From positions 75,348,001-75,412,000 of the forward strand of contig CM044877.1 of assembly GCA_024500155.1 (NCBI GenBank): 64,000 nucleotides of DNA, read 5' to 3'. Positions 23,858 to 35,668 of this stretch are shown piece by piece (position 1 is the first letter of the stretch; every line of letters begins with the position of its first letter). The DNA is from Chenopodium formosanum (lineage: Eukaryota > Streptophyta > Magnoliopsida > Caryophyllales > Amaranthaceae). The notes under the pieces are model-generated. The model was not told where the DNA came from and did not search any database. It saw only the letters and a program-made list of their open reading frames with translations. The position numbers and the translations under genes are program-made.

Positions 23858-24637
23858 TATGAGGAAGGGAGCGGAAGGAGAGAAGGGAAAGCGCCTGCTC
23901 GTTCTGAGGATCCATCTTCGTTAGAATCTGAAGAAATGGACGAGCAGCCCTTAGCAAAGAGGAGGAGGAGGTTAACCGTGTTGGGGCCTCGTCAGTTCCA
24001 GACGGGGATAAGGCCTACCGGGGGCATCCACATAAGGGAGCCTGATGAAGGTAGACGCTCGCCGAGGGCTCCCCCTCCGCCGGAAGCTCCGCGTCCTCAA
24101 ACCCCCCCTCCACCTCCCGAAACTCAAGAGATGGAGGTGGACCAAAGAACTCCTGATCCAAAGGGGGGGTTCAGGGACGCCCTGCTGAAGACTCTGAGAA
24201 ACCAATTGCTGAAGGTTTCTCAGATGATATTGATAGGGAGGTTGACGCTCTACTTCGTCAACCTGATCTGGGGGAGGAAGCAGAGGAGGCCATTGCTGCT
24301 GACCCTGGTGGAGACCAGCTAGGCTCCGCCGAAAGGGAAGGTCATGCTGAGCCCGAGAAGGCTCAGGAGGTTCCGTCTTCTTCCTTCCTATCCTTCCAGA
24401 CGCTGAACTCTGGAGATTTGGGTTTCTCAGCCCCCCCGCATCACAGTCCCAGAACCTGTTTGGGAACGAATTTGGGGCCAGAACCGTGAAGGGGCTGCAG
24501 GTTACTTCGGCGACCTATCTGGTATGTCGGAGGTGGACCGAGCAAGGGTGTGGTCACTGAAGGCCACGGCTGGAATGGGAGAGTCCAGCCGAAGGGTCCC
24601 TGACCCCGCAAGAGACAACCAGTGTTTGCTGATGCAG

Positions 24638-24755
24638 GTACTTAACCGTTTAGTTATTTTGTTTTGCTTTTATTCAGCTCTTCTCCTTCTCCTCCTTTTT
24701 GGCTCTTTCTTTTCTTCCCTCTTTTTTTTTTTTACTGATGTGCCCCTGTAAACAG
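24638..24755 (+). other. Putative intron in the antisense gene
   Basis: Starts GTACTTAACCG, is T-rich and ends CCTGTAAACAG. Removing it joins the reading frame ending LLMQ in phase with VVHNQTLTVEL, the start of the coiled-coil region. Confidence 0.7.
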
Positions 24756-25744
24756 GTTGTGCACAATCAGACTCTTACTGTAGAGCTGATTGACACCCTT
24801 CAAGACAAGCTGGAGCATGCTTGGGAGGATGCGAAGATTGCCCAGGAGGAGGCGAAGCTGGCTGAGCTGAAACAGCAGGCTGCTGAAGAGAGGCAGGCGG
24901 CGGCAGAGAAATATGAGAAGCAGGCTGCTGAGGCCCTTCGGACCTTCTGCCACGCCATGGAAACTGAGGTTTTCCCTACTCTGATGGCCAGGGAAAGCGT
25001 CATCAACGAGCTGGGAGCTTTTGACATCCCCAGTTTCAGGGCGGCTATCTCTCGCCGAATCGCTGCCGAGGCTGCTGGCCGAGTTCAGGAGATGGAGCAG
25101 AGGCTGGAGGGTCTGGAGTCCAGCAGGATGGCTGCTGAAGAGGCTCAACAGGCTAGGGATACTCACCTTTCTGCTTCCCAAGCTGTTACTGAGAGCCAGG
25201 ACCAGAAGCTGAAGGAATTGGAAGATCAGCTGAAGGTTAAGGGAGATGAGCTGACCAGGCCAAGGCCGAGACTTCCAACGTCCAGCTGGAGCTTAATGAG
25301 CAGAAGACGTCTTCCTCCAAACTCTCAGAAGAGTTAGAAAAATCTAAAAAGGATTTGGAGGAGAGTCGAAAGAGGTTGGCTGATGCTGAAGCCTTGCTCC
25401 AGGTCCGCCTCTATTCCCAAGAAGAGTACGAGATGGGCTACATAAATGGGTTTAAGGTGGCTCGGAGGTTGGATCTCCATGCTGAGCCTTCGCTGGATTG
25501 GGCTAAGTGTGCGCTTTGGGATCAGGACCTCGAGGATCCGCACATGCTGTATGCTACTCCTGCTGAGCATGAAATCCTTCAGGCTGAACAAGCCGAGGAG
25601 GAAGCTAAGCGGCAGGAGTTGGAGGCTGAACAGCGAGCCGCTGAAGCTCAGGCAAGGGCCCAACCTGCCTCCTCTGCTGCTGGAACCGAGACTGCCCCGG
25701 GGCTAGACCCAGCTGACCAGCCTGATCCTCTGGCTGAAGCATAG

Positions 25745-26666
25745 GAAATCGGGCAGTCGTCTTCAGAGTCTTGCGGATCAACATGTGCTTAACTTCATAC
25801 TTGCCGCTTTCTGAATCTCTTTTTGCCTTATTTTTGCTTCAGCTTGCCTTGATGTACAAACAGTTTATTTTTGTTTCTGTACGTATTTCGGCAGCTGTTA
25901 TTTTCCGCTTGTGGGCGGCTGCCGATATAATCTTTTAGTTTATTTGAACACTTAAACTTTGTAGCTCGTTATACGAGCATGATTTCATTAATCTGATGCT
26001 TTTTCTTCAATTGCTTTGTCTTATTTTGAATGCTTTATTGTTTCTGAACTTGAGAAATTTCACAAAAATTTGCTAAGTACAAAGCTTTCAGCTTGAAGAA
26101 TTCTGCTGAAGATAAACTTGCACTGATAGTGCCTCTTGCCCCCCCCCCCAGAAATCTAAAGACTCAAGTCTTTGGATTGCTGAGTTGGGTTTTGTTTCTT
26201 TAACTTTCAGACTAAGCTGAATAAAAAATTTCTAACAGTTGTTGTTATCCTTGATTTTCAGTCTATCTTTTAAAAATGGATATCCGAAACACAAGGCCAA
26301 CTAAAGGCAATGTTTCGGATAATGGCTTTCTGGGATACAAGGCTCAGTTAAGGCAATATCCCAGATTTGTCCATGGACTCATGTCTTTGGAGAACAAGTC
26401 TTACTGAAGTTTGACTTCAGCTGAAGGACCAGAGTTCTTTAAAAAAGACAAGTTTGTTAGCAATCTGAAACCCAGTTACCCAAAGGCGAAGGTTTCAGAC
26501 GAGGCTGAATAAAAAACCCTTAGAGTAGATAGAATGAAGAAAACTTGAAAGAATAATTATAGAAATGGTGGCTCTGAGGCCTTTCATTAATAATTCAAAA
26601 TGTACTTACAAAGATTGTTCTGCCCCGAAGGGTTTACACATGATATTTCTTAAGTACATCAGCATT
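25745..26666. other. Spacer between the antisense gene and pol
   Basis: About 0.9 kb between convergent 3' ends. Non-coding; it has a C-run at 26143-26151. Short blocks such as TTTCGGATAATGGC and ATCCCAGATTTGTCC are loosely repeated. Confidence 0.6.
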
Positions 26667-28937
26667 TCAGTGATTCTTCAGCTCAGTCCCATCCAACTGC
26701 CGAAGTCGGTATGTTCCCGGCTGAAGCTCATCGTAGACTTCATAGGGTCCCTCCTAGGCCGCTGAGAGTTTCCCGTGAATTCTGTTTTTTTGCACTATAG
26801 CAACGTTCCGAAGGACGAGGTCTCCAATTTTGAGAGGCCTCGCTTGGACTCTTCGGTTGTAAAATTTGCTGATTCTTTGCTTGTATGCAGCCATTCTGAC
26901 TCGCGCTGAGTCTCTCACTTCATCAAGAAAATCGAGGGATTTTCTCATTAGGTCCTCATTCCCAGCCGAGAAGTGGTGCACTCGCAGGCTCTCTGTACCG
27001 ATCTCCACGGGGAGAACGACTTCGGCGCCATACACCAATTCGAAGGGTATGTGGCCTGTTGCCTCTTTTTCGGTTGTCCGAAGGGACTAGAGGGTTCCTG
27101 GGAGCTCCTCCAGCCACTTTGACTTCTGATCTTCCACCCTCTTTTTGAGGGCGTTTAGGATCTGCTTATTTGCAGCTTCGGCTTGTCCGTTACTTTGCAG
27201 GTGGCATACCGCTGAACATGCCAGTTTAATGCCGAACTGATCTGTATACCGCTTCAGCGGCAAGTTATCGAACTGCCTCCCATGATCGAAGACAAATACT
27301 TTCGGGATGCCGAAACGAGTAATGATATTCTGCCAGATAAACTTTCTGACAGTCTGCTCTATAATGTTCGAGGCTGCTTCGGCCTCGATCCATTTACTGA
27401 AATAGTCGACACCGACTATCAGCCATTTTTTCTGGTATACAGCATCCGGAAATGGGCCCAATATATCCAGTCCCCATTGGGCGAATGGAAGCGGGTTCAG
27501 CACAGGTTGAAGCTCTTGGGCTGGCTGATGGATGACTGGTGCGAATTTTTGGCATTTTTCACATTTTCTGACCAGTTCCTTAGCGTCTAAGATCATGGTA
27601 GGCCAATAGTACCCCGCCCTTAATGCTTTGTGGGCCAAGGTTCTTCCCCCGATGTGGTTCCCACATATGCCGAGGTGAATCTCCCGAAGGATGTAATCTG
27701 CATCTGTTGGTCCCACGCATTTCAACAATGGGGCTGAGAAAGACTTTTTCAGAAGCTCCCCTCTGAAGACGATGAACCTTGAGCTGGTTCTCTTCAGTTT
27801 GGAGGCCAAAATTCTATCTTCGGGAATTTCTCCCCGAAGCTTCAAAGCTAGGATGGGATCCATCCAGCTGGGCTCTGGGTCAGCGCAGCACACTTCTGGT
27901 GCTTCGTCGACACTTCTTTCTCGGCGCACTTCCACATATACAGATCCGTTCAGCTCAGTGAGAGTTGAACTGGCAAGTTTGTAGAGTGCGTCGGCTTGAG
28001 CATTCTGACCCCTTGGGATCAGCTGAACTTCAAAAGTTCTCGGCTTCGCAATGACTGATTTAATCTTGGCAAGATAGGATATCATGGAGGGCTCTTTAGC
28101 CTCGTAGCTGCCACCGATCTGATATGCAACTAGTTGAGAGTCTGTTTTCAGGCAGACATGCTCGGCTTCCAGAGAGATGCACAATTCTAGGCCAGCAATT
28201 GCTGCCTCATATTCGGCTTCGTTGTTCGAAGTCTTGAAAGAAAATTTTAGTGCATACTCAAAGGATTTGCCTTCGGGAGAGGTTATCACTACCCCTGCCC
28301 CCGAACCATTTACGGTGGAGGATCCATCCGTAAACACAGGCCATATTTTCTTTTCATCGTCTAGCGTCTCTTGGTACGAGCATTCGGCCAAGAAGTCCGC
28401 TAGAGCTTGAGCTTTGATGGCTGCTCTCGGCTTGTAGCTGATGCTGAATTCGGTGAGCTCGAAAGCCCACTTGGCCAGCCTACCAGATTTTTCAACTTTG
28501 CCAAGAACTTTTTCCAGCGGCTGATCAGTCAAGACCACTATCTGATGGCAATCAAAATAGGGCCTCAGCTTCCGAGCAGCTACCACTACTGCAAAGGCAA
28601 CTTTCTCGAGTAAAGGGTAACGAGTCTCGGCATCCGTCAGAGTGTGGCTGACGAAGTAGATCGGTTGCTGAATTTTATTTTCTTCTCTCAGCAGCACTGC
28701 ACTGATGGTGGCTGGGCTGACAGCCACGTACAGGTACAAAGTTTCTCCCTCTGCTGGGCTAGCCATTGTTGGGAGTTGAGCCAGATGCTCCCGAAGCTGC
28801 TTGAAGGCTTCTTTTTGCTCTTCTTCCCAAACGGGCTCTTTTGTTTTTGGGAGTTTCAGGGCTTTGAAGAAAGGTAACCCCTTGTCCGAAGCTCGGGAAA
28901 TGAACCTCGAGAGGGCTGCCATTCTTCCGGTGAGCCG
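26667..28937 (-). pseudogene. Gypsy pol 3' part: RNase H, second RNase H, integrase
   Basis: The main open frame is 27087-28922 (611 residues). Residues 1-180 are the RT-proximal RNase H region (ETRYPLLEKVAFAVVVAARK, LTDQPL). A second, archaeal-type RNase H spans about 193-320 with acidic residues D199, E237, D261 and D311. Integrase begins with HHCC (H416, H423, C454, C457), then D486, D546 and E582. The motif around D546 reads FDHGRQF rather than the usual DNG form. TAG codons at 28938-28940, 27087-27089 and 26754-26756 interrupt the frame, the last two at conserved Trp positions. The C-terminal integrase part (PFELVYGAEVVLPVE) continues in the same frame to TGA at 26667. Not autonomous. 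Confidence 0.9.
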
Positions 28938-28940
28938 CTA

Positions 28941-30645
28941 AACATCCCGCTTTATTTTCGGCTCGGGAAGATCGAGCGCTGCTTTGACTTTGGAGGGATT
29001 GGCATCAATCCCCCTCTTGCTGACCATGAACCCAAGGAACTTCCCTGACTTCACGCCGAAGACACACTTCTTCAGATTCAGCTTCATTTGATGTTTTCTT
29101 AAGGTGGTGAAGGTTTCAGCCAGGTCCTTAACATCATTCAGATTTTTTGCTTTTGACGATTGAATCGTCAACATAAACTTCCATGTTTCGGCCTTTTTGA
29201 TCGGCAAAAACTTGATCCACCAGCCTTTGATAAGTTGCCCCCGCATTTTTCAATCTGAAGGGCATCATTTTATAATTGTACACCCCGGCGTTCGTGACAA
29301 ATGCCGTCTTTGCTCGGTCGTCGGGGTGCATGAAGATCGGATGATACCCCGAGAATGCGTCCATGAAACTAAGCAAGGCATGTCCACTTGTCGAGTCAAC
29401 TAGCTGATCGATCCTCGGCAAGGGATAGAAATCCTTCGGACAAGCCTTATTTAGGTCCGTGAAGTCAACGCACATTCTCTAGGTACCATTGGCCTTCTGA
29501 ACCATCACCACATTTGCCAGCCATTCTGGATATTGACAGGGCTCGATGAAGCCCGCGTCCAGCAACTTTTTGACCTTGGCTGCGATGTCTCGGTTCTTAT
29601 TTGCGGAGTAATTTCGCTTCTTTTGCTTAACTGGCCGACATGTTGGGTCGACGTTAAGCTTATGAGAGATGAGGTCTGGACTTATCCCAGGCATGTCAGC
29701 TGCCGAGAAAGCAAACACATCTCTGTTGTCCCGAAGGAGTTGAATAAGTTCACAACAGGTGCTCGGATCAAGGTCTATCCCGATTGTTACACATTTCTCA
29801 GTGTCTCCTTCGGCCAACTCAACCGTTTCAGTCTGCTGGTCCAGGTCCATTGTTGATGGGCTGGACTCTTCACAATCTGGCCTGCTGTCTATGTCAGCAG
29901 GCGTCCCAGACTTTTTCTTCTTTGGCTGGCTCTCTGAGTCTTTCGGCTCAGATGAAGAGCTAGCCCTTTCTTTTTCTGGACCTTTTTCTCTGGGCATAGA
30001 ACCTTGGGCCGAAGCACTTAAACCTTTCGGCTTTTTTGTACTTGGCTCTCTTTCTTTTTCTTTCTCCTCCTCATCCTCATCGTCGTCATCTGGGCGACTA
30101 GTGGATGGCTTGAGGTAGTTGCACCTTCGAGCCTCCTTTTGGCTGCTCTGGATCCTTTCGGGGAAGCCGGCGTCTGAAACATAGATCATCAGCTGATGAT
30201 ATGTTGAGACGACCCCTTGGATCTCGTGAATTATGGGTCTCCCCAAGATCACGTTGTACACTAAAGGAGCGTCGATGACCAAAAATTCAGTCATGACGTT
30301 CCTAACTACTTCATCGCAGCCGATGGTGACAGGAAGCAGAACTTTCCCATCAGGATAAGTTGAAGCCCCATTGAATCCGGATACTGGGTAGGCTACTGGT
30401 GTGAGGTGCTTGGGCTTTAGCTTGATTTGATTATAGGCCTTTCGGAACAAAATATTTGCTCCGCTACCACTGTCAATTAGAACTTTGCTGACGTCGTGGT
30501 TGGCCACCGTGGCGATGATCACCAACGGGTCCTCATGAGGGAACGTTACCCCCCGGCATTCGGTGGCTGTGAACGTCATGTTCGGCACCAGCGACTGAGG
30601 AGGTTGCATGCTAGCGTTGTTCACCTGGTGGGTCAGAGCCCTAAG
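28941..30645 (-). pseudogene. Gypsy protease and reverse transcriptase
   Basis: The protease active site VLIDSGSGANILF (D at 30472-30474) lies in the frame 29479-30624, followed by a charged linker rich in Glu, Lys and Ser. RT begins at AAKVKKLLDAGFIEP, is cut by TAG at 29479-29481 at a conserved Trp, and continues MCVDFTDLNKACPKDFYPLP to the catalytic YVDD at about 29164-29175. A frameshift at an A-run near 29145 separates YVDD from the thumb region (KHQMKLNLKKCVFGVKSGKF). Another shift near 30645 separates it from gag. Family membership is clear; activity is lost. Confidence 0.9.
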
Positions 30646-32497
30646 GTGTCACTTGTGTTCCCTCCGAGAACATATTCCTCCCGAGATAACATTGATTGGA
30701 GGTTTCCCTCCGCATTTTTACTGTTCTTCCGGGGGAAGTCAAGGTCCTGCCGAGAGTCCTTTTCAGACTTCTCGGCCTCTTTTTTCTTGCGGTGATCCGC
30801 GATGTATTTTTTCAAGTATCCCTTCAGGACCATGTCTTCGATCTGGTCCTTCAGATGGATACACTCTTCAGTGTTGTGTCCCGGTGATTCGTGGAACTCA
30901 CACCACTGATTTTTATTTTTGCGCTAATACCACTCGGGGAGTGGTCTCGGCTTCCTATAACTCTGCTCTTCCTTCGTCACGTTGTAGATTTTAGCGCGTG
31001 GAAGGGCTAACGGAGTGTAGGACTCATATCTGCCTGTGAATGGGGCAGATTTTTCCTTCTTCGGCTCGTTGGCCGAAGATTGTTCCGAGGCTTTCGCTTT
31101 TCCTTTCGTCTTCTGGCCTTGGCCTTCGGACGATTGTTTTTGTTTCCCATTCCCAGATTGGGGTTGGGATTTTGTTTTGTTCCACTCCTCGGCTCGAATG
31201 AATTTGTCCGAGGCGTTTAGAGCTTCCTCCAAGGTCTGCGGGGTGTGCATGACCATGAAGTCTAGGAACTTCCCGGGTTGAAGGTCATTCTGCATTGCAA
31301 AAATAGCTAGCCCTTGGTCCAGCTGAGACACGCTGGATGACTCGTTGCTGAAACGGGTCAGGTAGTCCCGGAGACTCTCGGTCTCCCCTTGCTGCATGCC
31401 CATGAGCTCAGCAGTGGTCTTCTCTCGGCGGTTTGCTGTGGAGAATTTGCTCTTAAACTTGGTGGACAGGTCGTCCCATCCTGTTATAGAGCCTTCTTTT
31501 ACTCCCTTGGAGATCCACGCTTGCGCGACCCCCTTGAGAGTGGTGGGAAAATATTTGCACCAGGTCGCTTCGGACCTTGGGCAGAGATGCATGTGTCCCT
31601 CGTAGGAGGCGATATGGTCCTTCGGATCTGAAGTCCCATCATATGTAATGTGTGAAGGTATTTTAACCGTAGGCACATGCTCTTCCAGAATCCATTGCTC
31701 GAATGGGGAACTGGTGGGTAGCATAACGGCCTTGCCTTTGTTCCTGGCCGAAGGGACCGCGCTCCGCCCTCTTAGAGAGGTAGGAGTGGTTTTCGTCCCT
31801 GGCTGGGAAGTTTGGGCCTCGGCTACAGGGAACGAGAGGCGGCTGTGCACGCTCGGCTCCCTGCAGCCGAGTCGGTCGAGTACGCTTCGGCGAACAGTCT
31901 CAGGTCGCTCTCGGTGGGCAGATTCCGGCCGAGAGGCTGAGCTGCTGCTCTTGTGCGTTTCTGGCCGAGAGGTTGAGGATCCTTTGAAAAATTGAAGGTT
32001 CTTTTTCCTCTCTCTTTCAGTTCTCCAAGTATTTTCTTCCCACTCTTCCAGCTCCCGGAAGGAGGGAGGCTTCCCCCCATCATGGTCTAGCTTCCTCCGC
32101 TGATGTCTGGTATGCGGAGGAGTTCGATCACGACGTAGAGGCATTTTTTTGCCCTCATTTCCTCCATGAGCACCGCCAGCGCTCTCGCCACTTCTTCCGA
32201 GCTGGGCCTCGTCAAAGGGGTCCTCGGCTGAGTGTGAGAGTGAGAGCGGATGGTCAAAGGTTGACTTTGGCGCACTAAATGAGTCCTATAATCGGACTGA
32301 CTTCTGTTAGACCGAGGGGGACTCGGTCTATGCTGAGAATTGTGAATTACGGGAGAAAGGGAATCCTCCCGGTATGATCCTCCCCCCAAACTGGCACCCT
32401 TCGAAGAGTTCCTGTCCGGCGAAGGTGATGGTGTAGGAGTTTTAGGCCTTTCGCCCGCTCCTTGACGTAGGCTTTTGTTCTTGCGGTTCTTAGCCAT
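30646..32497 (-). pseudogene. Gypsy gag
   Basis: Starts MAKNRKNKSLRQ at 32497, about 80 nt after the 5' LTR. A frameshift at a run of seven A (about 32145-32151) leads into the open frame ending 30924. The capsid-like core (PKDHIASYEGHMHL, TLKGVAQAWISKG, DDLSTKFKSKFS, ESLRDYLTRFSNE) matches retrotransposon gag. TAG at 30924-30926 then precedes a zinc-binding motif, CEFHESPGHNTEEC, of the non-classical C-H-H-C spacing seen in Tat gags. The frame shifts again before protease. Confidence 0.9.
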
Positions 32498-32555
32498 TGC
32501 TACTCAGATGATTGCAAGATGATTTTGATTGGCTTAAAGATTTTTCGAAAGTCTT

Positions 32556-32572
32556 CCCCACAGACGGCGCCA
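32556..32572 (-). other. Gypsy primer-binding site
   Basis: Minus-strand TGGCGCCGTCTGTGGGG lies three bases inside the 5' LTR. TGG is the complement of a tRNA CCA end. The tRNA is not assigned. Confidence 0.65.
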
Positions 32573-32575
32573 AAT

Positions 32576-33001
32576 TGTTTCGGATGAAAACAATGGGACC
32601 TTGCCGAAGGCCCAATGAAGTGGATGAAGACTTGTCCGGTCTAAAAGATGCTGGGCCGAAAGTTTCCTACACAGTAAACACACGTAAACTGGCCTCGGGG
32701 GTGGATCCGAGGAAGACCCCTCCGATGCCGAAGTCAAACAGTGTTTAGAGAGAAACTTATGCAAGAGATTTAATGCTTGAGGCTTTTGTGTATATGTCAT
32801 AAATGAATGAATTGAAGGCTTTTATACCTTTGCATATGAGGAGAGGAGAATGATTGGGCCCTTAAATAATCATGGGCTGACCATAGCAGTTTGGACCAAA
32901 TGACTCATGGCTGACTTGGCTTGATTGGAGGGTTGGGCCTTGACCTTGGAACATTGGATCATTTAATGACTAGGCCCAATTAGATAAATTGGACCCAAAC
33001 A
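32576..33001 (-). repeat. Gypsy 5' LTR
   Basis: 426 bp, differing from the other LTR at four positions by eye (one C/T near 32674, two adjacent changes near 32757, one G/A near 32950). Confidence 0.95.
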
Positions 33002-33006
33002 GTATG

Positions 33007-33208
33007 TTTTACTAATGCAATATTCCAAATATTAAGAGTACGTAGGATGTTTTGATAAATGCGAAAAACAGATAAGCACAATCTAAAGTATATACGTCGT
33101 ACAAGAGTAAGAATCTAAGATGCATGATTTTTTAACTATTACCTTTATTTTTGTAAAAGTTTAATCGATTACAAAGTCTTAAATAAATTTGGTACACATT
33201 AATTAATA
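33007..33208. other. Continuation of the GLP3 upstream flank
   Basis: AATATTAAGAGTACGTAGGA, GTACAAGAGTAAGAATCTAAG and CTTAAATAAATTTGGTAC match the GLP1 upstream flank at 7465-7590. This is native flank displaced 11.6 kb by the gypsy insertion. Confidence 0.8.
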
Positions 33209-33295
33209 CTCCCTCTATCCCTAAATTATATTCTTATTTCTAGTATTCCTCACATAATAGAGAGAAGTAGGAATGTAATTTAGGGACGGAGAGAG
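33209..33295. mobile_element. Stowaway-like MITE, 87 bp
   Basis: Ends CTCCCTCTATCCCTAAATTA and its diverged inverse TAATTTAGGGACGGAGAGAG, flanked by TA on each side (33207-33208 and 33296-33297). Confidence 0.8.
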
Positions 33296-33509
33296 TACTA
33301 TGTATTAGAAACACTATGATTATTTTATTATTAAAAAAAGGTTATTATATTTTATTTTTTTGAAAACAAAAAGGTCATTATATTAACATAAAGATTAATA
33401 TGTTAAAATAAAAGTCGTTATATAAAAGTAATGAGAGATTTTTTTAGATGAAAATTTTAATATACCCAGTTGATAAATTTAAAAGGAGTAAGATATGCTA
33501 ACATATTAA
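33296..33509. other. AT-rich intergenic DNA
   Basis: No feature seen besides short A/T runs. Confidence 0.5.
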
Positions 33510-33661
33510 GGGCATGTTCTGATTGACTGAGTTGAACTAAACTGAACTGAATATTTTATAAGAGAATGAAATTAGGAGCTGAATTGAACTGAACTTATTA
33601 TAACTGAACTGAACTTATTAGAGCTGAACCGAACTGAAAATAATCGTATCACAACAGGCCC
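33510..33661. mobile_element. PIF/Harbinger-like MITE (copy 4)
   Basis: GGGCATGTTCTG...CAACAGGCCC with TAA on both sides (33507-33509 and 33662-33664). Interior TGAACTGAACT repeats as in the other copies. 152 bp. Confidence 0.8.
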
Positions 33662-34074
33662 TAAGATATACATTTTTTCTCAAAAAATTTATATGTTATT
33701 AGCATATCTTACTTCCTTCATACTTTTAAGTTCTATTCACTTTATGTTTTAATTTATTTTTGTTATTTTTTTAATGCCATTTTTTTTTACAGTAATAGAA
33801 TGTGATAACTTTTTATTCAATAATTTTTTATCAACTAGTTCAACCTAGTTTGAGGGTTCAATTAATTTTTTTTTTTTTTTTTTTTTTTTTGACACACTCA
33901 ATTAAATTAAATAAACCTCATACTCTATATCTCTTCTATTTAAAGAAAAAGTTGTCTAATACATAATCCTTATTTACACCTCTCTTTATTTATGTAGCTA
34001 TTAGCGATGTTAAGTCCTAACCGTTGTGTGCTTGTGCCTCTCCGATCCGATCCTTTTCTGAGGAAATAGAAATA
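33662..34074. other. AT-rich intergenic DNA
   Basis: Contains a T-run at about 33868-33890. No gene. Confidence 0.5.
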
Positions 34075-34471
34075 GAGGAAAGTTAGGCATTTACAAATGC
34101 ATAACAAGGGGTATTCATGTAATTATACATATGTACAAACGAATGCATATTCTGATATCATTGGATGATCAAATGGTACCACTGAATATACGGTGATACT
34201 ATATATGCACATAATGGTATTATATATGCATTCAGTTCTACAAAATTTATGCATAAATAGTACCACTGAGGATTCAATGGTACCATATAAACTTTCAATG
34301 GAACAATCAACATGTGATCCCCCATCATGTGATACAATCCGACCAAAAAATAGGTGGGGTCTACCTACAAACCTCTCTCTTCCTCTTTCTCTCTCCTCTT
34401 TTCTCTCTCTATCATGTGTTTTAATTATATTTTAATAAATGTTATGCATTTACAAATGCCTAACTTTCCTC
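34075..34471. mobile_element. TIR element, 397 bp
   Basis: GAGGAAAGTTAGGCATTT plus ACAAATGCATAAC at the left is matched in reverse complement at 34441-34471 with two mismatches in about 31 bp. The interior repeats GGTACCACTGA and ATATATGCA motifs. Family not assigned. Confidence 0.7.
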
Positions 34472-35251
34472 CCTTTAAAATTCCTCATCCTTTTCTCTCT
34501 AGAATTTTCAAAACTTAATTTTTATAGGTAAAATGTGGTCAATTAAATTTTAGTTATTTTTTACTCTATCTTTAAGTAGTGTGTGTTCTTGTTTTTCTTT
34601 TTCAATAAAATTGCATTGTTTAAATATAATGAGCTCCTGGGTATTAATTTAGTTAAGGAGTTAATTCTACTTGAGAAGTTGAGAGTACTAAAACTTGTAA
34701 AAAGTTTCACTAAAGGTACTGAAGTTACAAAAGCTTCAAATAGAGTATTCAACCCGTAAGTAACCTACTACAACAAGTTAACATTTTAAAAAATAAATAA
34801 AAAAAAAAAAATAAAAATAATGACATGAAAGCAGAAGATACAAAGTTTCAAATATGTATGTTCAGCATATTTCATGATAAAATTTATTTTAATTTGTAAA
34901 AAAATCATAGTGAAAGTTGATACATAAATCGTAAAACAAAATCAAACGTGTTAATTATATAAGACAGAAGGAATACTTCACAACATATAAACCTCGGGCA
35001 CAAACCATGTTGGAATAAACAAGGCAAGACACGATATATATATTTATTTACCTTAAGTTATAGAGATTAAATTATTTTGAAAAATTAAAATAAAATAGAG
35101 CTATATGTAAGAGATAAAAACATGAAAATTTTATCACTGTCTTATAAATATGGTCAGTTTTTTTATGTCATATCAAAATACTCCTATTAATATAGGCCAT
35201 GGCTTTTTTTCTTTCTTTCTTTCCTTGTCTCTGATCCACTTATATTGTACA
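34472..35251. other. AT-rich intergenic DNA
   Basis: No gene supported. A-run near 34797-34822. Confidence 0.5.
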
Positions 35252-35256
35252 CCATC

Positions 35257-35647
35257 TGTCAAAACTTGCGGAAAATATACACAAGAACAATCGAGCTAAA
35301 ACAGATGCAGAAACAAAGAGAACAGAACAATCTTCTCTTCTTCATTCATAAGGTAGTAGCAGGAAGAAAGAAAGCTTAAATTCCATTAATGGAGTTCTTA
35401 GAACACTGTAGAGAGAGAGAGAGAGAGAGATGTAGAGAGAGGAAAAGAGAAGTTTAGAAGATGAAATTGAATTGAATTGAATGAGGAAAAATACAACTTG
35501 CACAGCTTATTTATTGCTGGCCTTAATTACAACTGATTAAAGGAAAAGTTGTTATAACAAACTTTGCTGAGGTGGCAAGTTTGTTATAAACATTAGTTGG
35601 GCCGCTCTTGGGCTTCTTGTGACTTCTCAGCATCCATATGTCCAACA
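35257..35647 (-). repeat. Copia 1 3' LTR
   Basis: 391 bp with a short GA tract at 35410-35429. The polypurine tract, minus-strand GA(G)14AGGTT, directly adjoins it at 35648-35668. Confidence 0.93.
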
Positions 35648-35668
35648 AACCTCCCCCCCCCCCCCTCA

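Larger units (their letters stand above)
22300..25744 (+). pseudogene. Antisense extra gene of the gypsy element (plant transposon-domain protein, broken)
   Basis: Transcribed opposite to gag-pol and convergent with it. It starts MARGRGRQQGRR at 22300. An N-terminal conserved region (TPYSWWVRHAETYRF, YIGVYTRQLQYGLRFPLDPF, TYLWVCRFFAVEPNL) resembles the putative gypsy-type transposon domain (Transposase_28-like) reported as an extra ORF in Tat elements. A proline/arginine-rich middle with RRRRR and PPPPPE, and a C-terminal coiled coil rich in AEE/KQAA repeats (about 24756-25700), follow. Likely introns have good splice sites: 23348 to about 23470, 23786-23857 and 24638-24755. Breaks: TAA at 22837-22839, stops near 23696 and 23771, and frameshifts at a G-run (about 24163), a C-run (about 24427) and about 25258. 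Function unknown. Confidence 0.75.
21353..33006 (-). mobile_element. Complete Ty3/gypsy element, Tat type, with antisense extra gene
   Basis: Both LTRs are 426 bp, begin TG and end CA on the plus strand, and the insertion is flanked by GTATG (21353-21357 and 33002-33006). Gene order on the minus strand is gag, protease, RT, RNase H, a second RNase H, integrase, which is the gypsy order. The second RNase H domain is diagnostic of the Tat lineage. Between pol and the 3' LTR an opposite-strand gene is present. By eye the two LTRs differ at four positions, so insertion is recent, yet gag-pol carries five stops and three frameshifts. Confidence 0.95.

Noticed and set aside
29759..30118. 119-residue Ser/Phe-rich plus-strand frame
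   Set aside because: Antisense shadow of the charged linker between protease and RT of the gypsy pol.
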